From Siphonodentalium dalli (Eukaryota; Mollusca; Scaphopoda; Gadilida; Siphonodentaliidae): 64,000 nucleotides of DNA. Both the position numbers and the translations under genes were made by a program. The stretch covers positions 256,721,863-256,785,862 of the forward strand of contig CP136064.1 in NCBI GenBank assembly GCA_032622095.1. The letters are read 5' to 3'. The notes under the pieces were generated by a model. That model did no database searches. It had not been told where the DNA came from and worked only from the letters and a program-made list of their open reading frames with translations. This document shows positions 33,846-44,269 of the stretch, in pieces; position 1 is the first letter of the stretch, and each line of letters opens with the position of its first letter.

Positions 33846-35119
33846 CATTCGATGGGGATTCATGCAAAATAACATAAACGTCTGTAAAAACACTACCAAC
33901 AAGTATATGAAATGGATGTGTCAATGACACTGTAGCGCACTGTGGAGAGGGGATAAGTTCATACATTAAAGTCACTGGAGCGATCAGAAATGCAGAAATG
34001 TTAAATGCTTAAGCTATACTAGAGATCACCCCAAAGATTCATATGATGTTTGTTGAGGGTTGTATCAGGAATCAGAATGTGGCCTGTAGGGTGTGCGTAA
34101 GGATTTAGTCATGCAAACAATAAACTCCAGGATGGCTGCCGGTTGCCATGTTTTTTAATAAAAATTTTACTTTGGAAGTTAAATTTTCAGAGATAATAGT
34201 AAAAAAAATTATAAAGTCGAATTTCTGAATATGAAAGCGAAAATTTTGAATTTGAAAATCAAAATTTTGACTTTGTTTCTTATCTACCATGTCCATAATA
34301 CGTCTCCGTAATGTGCGCATGTTCTTCGTAGTGGGTGCTGTTTTTACAGACTTTTATAATTTTTCACATTTACCCACTGCGAGTGCCTTGTGTCCCTTTA
34401 ATCGCCTTGCATTTATATCGACCGCGAAGGCGGTATCTTGAGAGTACAGTCGTACCCCACCTCCATAAACACGCTTAGTGCAGATATGACGCATAAAACA
34501 AACGTAATATGCAAATAAAACCCTCATACATTGTAATTGAGATAAACGTGTTCTCAATGTAATGTACATGTCCCCTCGTTTTATGTCGATTTAACACATC
34601 TGCGCATGCGGGTAAGCTTAAGGTGGTGTTGTGGTGATCCAATGCCTTTACCTCTCTGTTTCTCATAGAAGATTGGAAATACAAGATTCGATAATTTATT
34701 AAAATGTGTAGCGTCATATAGTACATACTGATCTAATGCTATAAGCGATGTAGCAGTCACATTATTAGCCAGGTTTAGCAGCACGTACATCTAACTTGTA
34801 CCGTGTGGCCACTGCCAACAAAAGTCACGTGACCATTCCGCGCACATATACACGGTTAAACTGTTAAGTTTTTAGCCATATGTGCAGCATAGGAAACGTG
34901 TATAGCACCGAAGAACGACCCAGTCTTCTAATGACAAAACGGTATGCAGGCTGAATGACAATGGGATTTGTCTGAGCTGGAAGAGCTTATTTTAGTTGAA
35001 GCATGCTAAGCGCATCGGAGATCACGGCTTGTTTTCACAGCCGACTATTTTTCATATGTGTTGTCCTACAGGTTGTGTTTGGTGACGTAAAATCACGTGA
35101 CGTTTCCCCACCAAGTATA
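33846..35119. other. No gene seen
   Basis: AT-rich DNA. 'ggatggctgccggttgccatg' near 34132 resembles 15678, and 'aaaattttgaatttgaaaat' near 34240 is low-complexity. No motif-bearing frame. Confidence 0.4.
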
Positions 35120-35247
35120 CAGTAATGCCCAAAGTAATTGACCACTTAACCACAGCAGAATTATGGGTAATTTTTCAGGATTTAGTCAGAAATATGGCTT
35201 GTTGCCATTCATCAGAGAGAAGTGGTCAATTACTTTGGGCATTACTG
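35120..35247. mobile_element. Tc1/mariner-type MITE (128 bp)
   Basis: The left end CAGTAATGCCCAAAGTAATT is preceded by TA (35118-35119). The right end is its complement ending CATTACTG at 35247, followed by TA. CAGT-type ends next to a TA dinucleotide on both sides are typical of Tc1/mariner. The repeats are about 28 bp, with a unique centre of about 70 bp. Confidence 0.88.
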
Positions 35248-35653
35248 TACCTCATTAGCAATACCATATAAACACGTTGGTTATACCACAGTTGTTGAGC
35301 AATAATGTCGGTTCTACTATATTTATATATACGTGCTGCATTTTACTTACTCTTCAACTTGTTCTCCCAAAAATCAGCACGTTATCCTCATAATAACTTA
35401 GTATAAGTTCATTGTGAATGAATGAGTTTATTGCTAGCCACGAATTGACATGGAACATGCAAACATATCTACATATATACAAAAGCACCAAAATATATCG
35501 ATGCTCATTAGGGAACATCAGCAAAAATACACATGTGTCCAATATACATTCAAGATATATACACTGGTAACTCAACACCGCTACACACAATTATGAGCAG
35601 ATGTTGATCTTGCACCGTCCATATACTTCACACCAACATCGAAATTCAAAGGA
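35248..35653. other. No gene seen
   Basis: Short frames only; no repeats or splice patterns recognised. Confidence 0.4.
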
Positions 35654-35681
35654 AATTGTGAGCGGACAATAACGGGAATAT

Positions 35682-36126
35682 GTGACCCGCCATATCAAAT
35701 CCAGTCGTAAGTCGGGATTTTTTTACCCTGTGCCAATGCATTCTCTTATATATGCGAGTCGACCATAGGTCGCCTCGCATATATAAGAGAATGCATTGGC
35801 CTAACAATTTTTTTAAATAAATGTTTCTGACAATTTTTAGGACATAAAATAAAAAACACCCATTACCCTGCAGGGAGCCCCACACATATATAGAAGCATA
35901 TAGAAGAGTGCCGTCTGCTCATGTTTGTCTGGGGCTCTGAGTGGGTGAAATTATAAAATTGTTAAAGAATACAAGAACAAATTATTAAAATTGTAAAAAA
36001 TTGTTAGGCCAATGCATTCTCTTATATATGCGAGCCGACCTATGGTCGACTCGCATATATAAGAGAATGCATTGGCACAGGGTAAAACAATCCCGACTTC
36101 CGACTGGATTTGATATGGCGGGTCAC
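35682..36126. mobile_element. Family B MITE, copy B2
   Basis: GTGACCCGCCATATCAAATC ends in inverse orientation at both sides. Two 69-bp hairpins lie inside CCCTGTG and CACAGGG. The spacer contains 'ctgacaatttttaggacata' and 'gagcccca'-type sequence shared with B4. A 28-bp sequence, 'aattgtgagcggacaataac' plus 'gggaatat', lies directly on both sides (35654-35681 and 36130-36157). Confidence 0.93.
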
Positions 36127-36157
36127 AATAATTGTGAGCGGACAATAACGGGAATAT

Positions 36158-36883
36158 ATCAACTCACGACTTACCAGATGTACGCTATTTAAAATGTGTT
36201 TCCATTGTGGCCCGCGCCATAAACGGAATAACGGATAAGAGTCCACTGTCGGCTTAATTCGGAATAAAAAAATCCAATAAGAATCTATGTTAATAGTGTA
36301 TAGGTCGTTTATTAACCTACGAAGATAAGTTTATATCTTTGCTGGAGCGGCTTTCTTGCCATGTCCCCATTCTACGTCTAGTGCGGCGAAGCGTACTCAG
36401 TACCAGTGGCTTTGCTGGGGGATCACAAATTGGCGCGAGATTTCAGTGGCATTCCACTCAGCAGTCACACGCCGCTTAATTCGAAACCTCGCGCTACTGT
36501 GGGAACAGGACCACCCGACACAGTGACAACCCGATCCGATCGACCCGAAAATAAATCGATCCGAGACAAACCGACACAGGGACAACCTTACCCAAATAAC
36601 TTCTGTATTTAATGTATTTAATTTAATTTAAAAAAATGAAACGTGGGATACACCTTACGGTCAGACAACAAACATATGAAGAGATAGTACAAATGCAGAA
36701 TGATTCACCACGGTCGTATGTTGAACTTATTATCTGAACATTTCCCAAGGGAATTACTCGTCAATTAGTATTTAGTAAAGAGAGGGTTAAATAAATGTTA
36801 TGCAACGTCAGCTACAGCATTGGCCCTTTCAAAACTAAAGCATCATGTATAGTTATTCCATAGGAAATGCTCAGATAATATAT
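36158..36883. other. No gene seen; family C scrap at about 36710-36790
   Basis: 'gttgaacttattatctgaac' (36720), 'atttagtaaagagaggg' and TTAA (36787-36790) match the right end of the family C MITE at 45817-46073. A matching left end is not clear. The rest is unrecognised. Confidence 0.45.
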
Positions 36884-37231
36884 GTGACCCGCCATATCAA
36901 ATCCAGTCGTAAGTCGGGATTTTGTTACCCTGTGCCAATGCATTCTCTTATATATGCGAGTCGACCATAGCTCGCCTCGCATATATAAGAGAATACATTG
37001 GCCTATATAGAAGCATATAGAAGAGTGTCGTCTGCTCATGTTTGTCTGGGGCTCTGTATTGGGTGAAATTATAAAATTGTTAAAGAATACAAGAAAAAAT
37101 TATTAAAATTGTAAAAAATTGTTAGGCCAATGCATTCTCTTATATATGGTCGACTCGCATATATAAGAGAATGCATTGGCACAGGGTAAAACAAATCCCG
37201 ACTTACGACTGGATTTGATATGGCGGGTCAC
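36884..37231. mobile_element. Family B MITE, copy B3 (right hairpin with loop deletion)
   Basis: Same ends as the other B copies, inside 'atat' on both sides. The left hairpin is complete apart from one loop change (catagctcgcc). The right hairpin has lost about 13 bases ('cttatatatggtcgactcg'), a deletion across the hairpin tip. Confidence 0.92.
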
Positions 37232-37590
37232 ATATAAGTTCAACAAACGACCGTTTGTTGAACTATCTAAACATTTCCCTCAATAAATAAATATGGCTCC
37301 TTTTGCACTAGTGTTTATCTGTCGTCTGCTTTTACCACATTAACATACCTCCAAAATTAATGACTAATCGACAATTCCAATGTATGCTGTTTATCTGAGT
37401 GGGAGAATCTATTTAGTTAGTATAAGAAATGGTTAATAATGAAAGGTATTTTCGTTACTGGTCCCTTCAATTCCGTGATTTCGAAGTCAACATAAATTCT
37501 TGCGTGGTCAAGCTGGCGTACCCGGATAAAATAGCTTTTGTTGTGTAATTTTTATAATCAACTTGCCTATTCTACCAGTGATATCATGTC
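37232..37590. mobile_element. Decayed family C relative, then no gene
   Basis: 'gttgaactatctaaacattt' and 'tgtttatctgtcgtctgctt' at about 37257-37330 resemble family C. No coding frame. Confidence 0.4.
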
Positions 37591-37594
37591 TTAA

Positions 37595-37985
37595 CCCTTT
37601 ACCCAACAGAAGGGCCCTGTGCCAATGCATTCTCTTATATATGCGAGTCGATCATAGGTCGCCTCGCATATATAAGAGAATGCATTGGCTTAACACATTA
37701 AAAATTATAAAATTGTTAAAGAATGTAAGAAAAAATGGTAAAAAGTGTTAAAAAAAGATTTCTTTAGGCCAATGCATTCTCTTATATATGCGAGGCGACC
37801 TATGGTCGACTCGCATATATAAGAGAATGCATTGGCACAGGGCATAACTATAACCATCACAATGTGGTCAATGAGCCGGTTCCAATGATATCCATATTTG
37901 TATGGTTTTATTGAGACAGACCCAAGATATTTTAGGCTGTTGAAGCTTTATTTGGCCGGTTTTGGCCGGTTTGTTGGGTAAAGGG
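37595..37985 (+). mobile_element. Family A MITE, copy A3 (391 bp, TTAA target)
   Basis: TTAA at 37591-37594 and 37986-37989, CCCTTTACCCAACA ends, two hairpins and the same right-flank block as A1. It differs from A1 by a handful of substitutions, for example one base in the first loop (gatcatag). Confidence 0.95.
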
Positions 37986-38013
37986 TTAAGTTAATTGTCG
38001 AAAATGAACTAAT

Positions 38014-38175
38014 AACGAACCAAAGCCGGACGCTTTTGTCGTATATAGACTATATCTGATTTTGTGACGTCACCAATTATTATCTAATACGACACTGCTG
38101 TTTTGAATTTTTGCGAGCACTTTTGTTGCACAGTAGATCGGTGGGCTTAAAGCATTAATGTCGTAATCTGAAATA
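38014..38175. repeat. Dispersed repeat, short relative of 4778-5560
   Basis: 'aacgaaccaaagccggacg' is followed after 'caattattatct' by 'gctgttttgaattt' and 'gcattaatgtcgtaatc'. It lacks the ~600-bp middle of the 4.8 kb copy. Confidence 0.7.
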
Positions 38176-39354
38176 AAAGTGTGCGTCTTTCAATGGCCGG
38201 CGTTCCAAAATGAGGGGAGTTACTATCGGAATTATGCACAGTGAAGTTCATTCGTAGCTGCGGTTTACATTTTGTTGAGAACATAATTATAACATATTAT
38301 GGACTGTCAAATATTTGCATTGGACTGGCTTAAAATATAAATGTCGCGTGCAATGGGAAAATCCCAATCATTCTGGCTGGGCTGGAGACAATACTGGAAT
38401 CGAAATCGAAATTCGTGATGCAAGCAGACGTTATTATATTGCGTTTAAATTATCCTAATATTACATAGTACATACGTGAATATGATAATCCTCAGATATC
38501 CTTCTATTTTCATGAATCGACAAGAAACACATACATATGAACAAAGCAGAAGATACATTCAGGTTATCGCAAATTCGGTCGATGGTGAAAGCTACATGCT
38601 GACGTTGTTCGTCGAGTTTCGTTGAAATCGACATAATGACATTTTATGAATGAAATGAACATGATGAAATCGACAAGCTTCTTCGTATAGTACACATCTC
38701 AATCGGATTGCGCACACAGCGTCAATAATATAATGGTTAATTTCAGTAAAAATACTCCCCTCTAGACAACAACCAACAGTCTTGAATTTTGAATACTTTT
38801 AGTTTGATGTTGGTAGTTTATATTCTGTAATAATTCGTACCAAAGGAACGGCTTTTAAAAGTTTTTCATTTAGGTTTTAAGTCTGAGTCGGTGAGCTCGT
38901 AGTCTGTTAGCATTGTGAATCTCTGGTTTCTCACATGCCTTGGTGTATGATATGATTGACCTAATTTATACGTGAAATTGCTATAGGACCCACTCTGTCG
39001 ATGAACCCGTGTGCATGTCTGCATGGAGTGTAATATATCATAATCACACCACGATATAAGGCATAACTTAATATTATTTGATGGGAATACGCATCTATGA
39101 AGTTATTATATAGGACTAAAAAGACACATATATATCCTAGCTTATGCGTGTGTTTAGCTGTGGTTCGTTAATTACGCTAGCGTCATATTATCAAAACGAT
39201 GTCACAGTTTTCGTGAGAATAAAATGAGAATTCCCGTTCTATAGGAATTTCTAAAAGTAAATTTCATCGTGCGCAGATATATATGACCATTTATTAAATT
39301 TAAATGCTTCCCCATTAAACAGTGGGAAATTGCCACAACGAAAATATCATATTT
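38176..39354. other. No gene seen
   Basis: About 1.2 kb of AT-rich DNA without motif-bearing frames or recognised repeats. Confidence 0.4.
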
Positions 39355-39812
39355 GTGACCCGCCATAACAAATCCAGTCGTAAGTCGGGATTTTTTTTAC
39401 CCTGTGCCAATGCATTCTCTTATATATGCGAGTCGACCATAGGTCGCCTCGCATATATAAGAGAATGCATTGGCCTAACAATTGTTTACAATTTTAATAA
39501 TTTGTTCTTGTATTCTTTAACAATTTTATAATTTCACCCATACAGAGCCCCAGACAAACATGAGCAGACGACACTCTTCTATATGCTTCTATATAAGTGT
39601 GGGGCTCCCTGCAGGGTAATGGATGTTTTTTATTTTATGTCCTAAAAATTGTCAGAAACATTTATTTTTAAAAAATGATAAAAAATTGTTAGGCCAATGC
39701 ATTCTCTTATATATGCGAGGCGACCTATGGTCGACTCGCATATATAAGAGAATGCATTGGCACAGGGTAAACAAAATCCCGACTTACGACTGGATTTGAT
39801 ATGGCGGGTCAC
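39355..39812. mobile_element. Family B MITE, copy B4
   Basis: GTGACCCGCCATAACAAATC left end and the matching right end at 39812. Both hairpins are intact. The spacer is shared with B2 in inverted orientation ('gagccccagacaaacatgag', 'cctaaaaattgtcagaaaca'). Confidence 0.93.
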
Positions 39813-40089
39813 ATGTATTGTCTAGACAGACATTAAAGATATCATATTAATATTCAAAAATGATATCTTCACTGTAGCTTTCTTCCGGTATAAGCAGCTG
39901 AACTGTAGCTTGCCGAGTGATGTTATGACGTCATCACTTGAAAGCGTTTTGCTACCTATCCGCTGATCAGTTTCCGTGAATTGTTTACTTTGTTGTGCTA
40001 TTATAATTGAAAATGCTACATAATGTATCAACTTTAACCATTAAAAATAATAATTATCGACATGGTTGAAGCATATAATAAATAGAACA
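39813..40089. other. No gene seen
   Basis: Short AT-rich stretch with a minus-strand open frame of 69 codons lacking motifs. Confidence 0.35.
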
Positions 40090-40215
40090 CATATGGTGTT
40101 TTGAGTGAATCGCATATTATTTCATTCGTGACTATAGTAGTGGAAATATAAATTTTGATATTTTCACTGCTAGTCACGAATGAAATAATTATGGTATTCA
40201 CTCAAAAACCATATG
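40090..40215. repeat. Inverted-repeat element (~126 bp)
   Basis: 'catatggtgttttgagtga' and 'attatttcattcgtgact' at the left pair with 'agtcacgaatgaaataat' and 'tcactcaaaaaccatatg' at the right. The centre is AT-rich. Confidence 0.75.
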
Positions 40216-40701
40216 TATCCTCTATATATCACACCTCCTTAATTCTTACAATACAGACTCGATATCGGATCAGACTGTCACGCAATTAGATGCCGCCAGC
40301 CAAGATCTCACAGCGTCGCCACCTCGCGCGGTTTCGATTTAACGCTGTTCAAACACGTATTTTACAACATTCCTGTAAATTGGAGAAACTAAATGTACAA
40401 TACTAATTTTTGCGCATACAACATCAGTTGGTTACGGTTATGTGAGAAACATGCTAACACAAGCCTTGGCGCATGTATTTTGCCGATAAGTACCAGCTCG
40501 ATGTGGAACTAGATTTTGTCCAGGTGTCAAATAGTGCCGTTAGCGACAAAGCGGCTTATACACACGTAAACAGTTTAATTAATTTATTTTAATTAAGATT
40601 AGTTAATATAATCTGTTCATCTCAGATCTATCGGTGACATTTAAATTGTAATATCACATTCAACGAAAGACAGCTGCTTTACATATCAGAAACTGGAGCT
40701 T
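40216..40701. other. No gene seen
   Basis: Unrecognised DNA between two inverted-repeat elements. Confidence 0.4.
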
Positions 40702-40705
40702 TTAA

Positions 40706-41097
40706 CCCTTTACCCAACAAACCGGCCAAAACCGGCCAAATAAAGCTTCAACAGCCTAAAATATCTTCGGTCTGTCTCAATAGAACCATACACATATGGA
40801 TATCATTGGAACCGGCTCCTTGACCACATTGTGATAGTTACAGTTATGCCCTGTGCCAATGCATTCTCTTATATATGCGAGTCGACCATAGGTCGCCTCG
40901 CATATATAAGAGAATGCATTGGCCTAAAAAAAATCTTTTTTTAACACTTTTTACCATTTTTTCTTACATTCTTTAACAATTTTATATTTTTTAATGTGTT
41001 AAGCCAATGCATTCTCTTATATATGCGAGGCGACCTATGGTCGACTCGCATATATAAGAGAATGCATTGGCACAGGGCCCTTCTGTTGGGTAAAGGG
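40706..41097 (-). mobile_element. Family A MITE, copy A4 (392 bp, TTAA target)
   Basis: The same element as A1 in reverse orientation, with the 'ggccggtttt' block complemented at the left. TTAA at 40702-40705 and 41098-41101. Both hairpins are intact. Confidence 0.95.
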
Positions 41098-41101
41098 TTA
41101 A

Positions 41102-41814
41102 AACTCGAAACTCTTGTTTGTTATTAATAATACCAGATATTTCGTGTTGTCATTATTGGATTGAATCTATTTTTATTCCCGGGAATTCCACCTGTTTCTG
41201 TCTGTGCTTTCACATAGTGAGTTACCATGGTTACGGCGAACAGAGGGATTATTCTGGTATAGATTGGCCACCAGATGCCTATAACAATATAGTTCAAACA
41301 GGATATATTTATTCTCAATGGACTGATTCGCAAAGGGAAGGAATCATTATAACTTAGTGATATATTCTTAGGTCCGTTCAACCACACAGTGTCAGTTACA
41401 CCGCACACTTCTTCGAATTCCATATAGCAGATTGGATCTGATTATTGATCGGGCGGTTGTGCGATGCAATTCATAATTTCTGTTTCGCCAATGATGTAGT
41501 TATCATGTGGTGTGCATTCTGACCAAGGATTTTTTTTAATGAATGTTGTGATGTATGAGTTGGCATGAAAATATCATTCTGGCAGCGACACACTGCCTTA
41601 CGTTCAATTATTTTACGCAGCAGAGAAACATTCTTTCAAATAATCTGTTTAAAGCGGCTCATAGTCTTCATCCTCGGATTGAAGCAGATATAGTAATATC
41701 TAGTTGTGTGATATTCAGGGTATTAACGTGCAATACCTACATACTGGGATTTACTATTTCGAGTAACAGGAACGGAACGAGGAACAGGAACAACTTCCGA
41801 GTAACATGCAGAAT
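41102..41814. other. No gene assigned; minus-strand open frame 41124-41423
   Basis: A 99-codon minus-strand frame reads VWLNGPKNISLSYNDSFPLR and then a hydrophobic run CLNYIVIGIWWPIYTRIIPL. It is protein-like but not recognised, and no splice context is clear. Confidence 0.25.
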
Positions 41815-42295
41815 GACTATTTCGAGTAACAGGAACGAGGAACAGATATATAAGCTCATATTTCTCGCGTTTTACGCTATGAAACAATCCATATTATACA
41901 TAAATCGAAAGGATAGCCCCTCCACTTCATGATTAATGCAATATTTAAACACTACTTTTGATAATTATGCGTATAATTGGCCAGGAACGTCGAGCGGTGA
42001 ATCGGAAATTAGCTAAAAACGAAAAAAATCCGATTACCGGGAATGAGGAACAGAGATATAAGCTCATATTTCTCACGTTTTACGCTATGTAACAATACAT
42101 ATTATACATCATTCGAAAGGATAGCATCTCCCATTCGTTAATATTGCAACATGTAGACACTACTTATGCGAACAAAGCGTATAATTGGCCAGGAACGGCG
42201 AGCATTGAATCAGAAATTAGTTCAAAACGGGAAAAAATCCGAGTAACAGGAATCAGGAACAGAGATATAAGCTCATATTTCTCGCGTTTTACAAA
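41815..42295. repeat. ~207-bp tandem repeat, 2.3 units
   Basis: 'agatataagctcatatttct' occurs three times (about 41843, 42055, 42261), each after a variant of 'cgagtaacaggaa(c/t)gaggaacag'. Units also share 'tataattggccaggaacg' and 'cattcgaaaggatagc'. A shorter 'cgagtaacaggaac' array precedes the first unit. Confidence 0.85.
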
Positions 42296-42440
42296 TAGTC
42301 AAGGCAACACATAAGATGGTGTGTCACCCGATCATCGAATTTATGGGACCATATTTTTCTTGAGGCTGAACTATTCCCTTTTGAGAATCCCGATTGGCCG
42401 ATCTCTAACAGGACGCAAAATAAATTTATTACCACTTTAC

Positions 42441-42875
42441 CCACCCCCTATTTGAGGGTATCACCCCCCCCCCCTTTGCGGTACGCGGGATTCAGGGTGT
42501 TTTGAAGCCGTACGCGGGATTCATACCCCCGAATTAACTGGTATTCAGGTTCAAGCAAAACATCTTGGACGCAGGTTTTGATGGCGCAAAATAATATTTT
42601 TGTGCTAGTTATCTGTATGAATGAGTGGGTAGAATAGTAGCTTCTTGGGCATATTCAACCACTATGCCATCATAAAGTATCATTAATCATATCATAACGG
42701 CCTCATAACGCCCATAACGTGACCGGCGTCAATTTGTATGTCATTTATCGCATATTATTTCTTAACATGTATTCAGGATTCACCCCCCAATATTAACTGG
42801 TATTCAGGATTCACCCCCAAAATTAACTGGTATTCAGGATTCATGGGGGAGGGGGTGATACCCTCCTATTTCGGC
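42441..42875. mobile_element. C-rich inverted-repeat element with internal ~30-bp repeats
   Basis: 'tatttgagggtatcaccccc' at the left is matched in inverse by 'gggggtgataccctcctatt' at the right. Inside, 'gaattaactggtattcagg' is repeated near 42531, 42792 and 42822, and 'gtacgcgggattca' twice near 42481 and 42509. No coding frame. Confidence 0.65.
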
Positions 42876-44061
42876 AATTTGTAACGAAACACCCACGTCC
42901 CTGCGTATATGTGTTTCTATGTATTTATCGACCCATTCTGATTCCCGGATTATATCAAATAGTTATTATGTTTAATTCGATGTTTTAAAATTATGAGTCG
43001 GTTAAACTATGCAGATCATATATAAGTATGTACAAACTTCACTGCTGATAGGAACATGGAGAGAAATAGATAAACTTCTTATATTCATTATTGATAGTTC
43101 TCCAATAACGAAATTTCGCGTGTTTAAACAATTGTTATGTAAACTAAACTGGTACATTGATTTGACAACAAACATCGCTTAAAATTCAAATATTTTATTC
43201 AGAATATGGATGATTTTCATAATATTGTTCAATGTTTACCGTAAACTTTCGATTATACATTGGTATCGTATTGAATAAATTTGACTTTTTCTGTAATTCC
43301 ACCGTACCAGTTATGTTTACATAACAATGGTTTTTAAATGAGAAATCTCATTATTGGACTGAAATCAATAATGAAAATAAGAACAACGTCAGTTATTTTG
43401 TTCATGTACTTATTGATGATATTACAGATTTGTATGTTATTTCGTATGAACCCACTTCGAATACCTTGAGTCCCTTTAAGAGTGCCACCAGATGCTTCTC
43501 TTGTCGTCGTGTAATTTCTTGTAACTATGGAAACGGAAACCGGAGATTGTGAGAAAATATGCCCGACTTCATTCATGCAAAAACGACGGAGAATGACGGA
43601 TGCGGATGCACAATGGCTACGATAACGATTCACATTGGATATTTGTAGAAAACCTGTTACATGTTGTCCAGATAACTGGATAATTCAGTGCACTATTGTG
43701 TGAAAGTCACAATAACACTTTGAAAGAACTATTGAGGTATCGATGCACGTTGGTTATTGTTACGGATTGGTAATTCATACTGATCATAAGGACATCAGAA
43801 TTTCAGGAAGGGCTTGAGAAATGTTTTGTCTTAACATATTATGCATCAAATACCAGATTGATATATCAAGTGCCCTCTAGTTGTAGTAATTTCTTGCGCA
43901 TGTCACAAACTTTAGAGAGTTCGGAAATAAAGGAATAAAAATAATTTCAATTGGATATTTGATCAATTTACCGCCGTCATCATCTAGCGAAATCTCTTCA
44001 GAAGAAACTAGAAAAGTTGCCGTGTTCGATAATGAACAAATAGTGCACTAAATTACATGTG
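42876..44061. other. No gene seen upstream of the glycosyltransferase
   Basis: AT-rich DNA. A minus-strand open frame at 43334-43633 has no motifs. Any distal promoter or 5' exon of the downstream gene would lie here, but nothing can be pinpointed. Confidence 0.35.
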
Positions 44062-44166
44062 TATCGTTACCATACCAGTGTGCATCGTTACCATACCAGC
44101 GTGCATCGTTACCATACCAGTGTGCATCGTTACCATACCAGCGTGCATCGTTACCATACCAGTGTG
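44062..44166. repeat. 21-bp tandem repeat, 5 units, in the glycosyltransferase promoter region
   Basis: Units of 'catcgttaccataccagtgtg' alternate strictly between 'agtg' and 'agcg'. The array ends 104 bp before the ATG at 44270, so it lies in the proximal promoter or 5' UTR. A regulatory effect is possible but not shown. Confidence 0.9.
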
Positions 44167-44269
44167 CATCTACTCGGTCATCCTCTGTGAAAACTAATTC
44201 TACTCATTCCTGTTTTATGTGACGGACGAGGATTGTTCGTGAAAATTAGTTTGTAATATAGGAGCGGAC

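Noticed and set aside
34105-34320. Minus-strand open frame of 71 codons rich in F, Q and N
   Set aside because: Low-complexity 'aaaattttgaatttg' sequence explains the composition.
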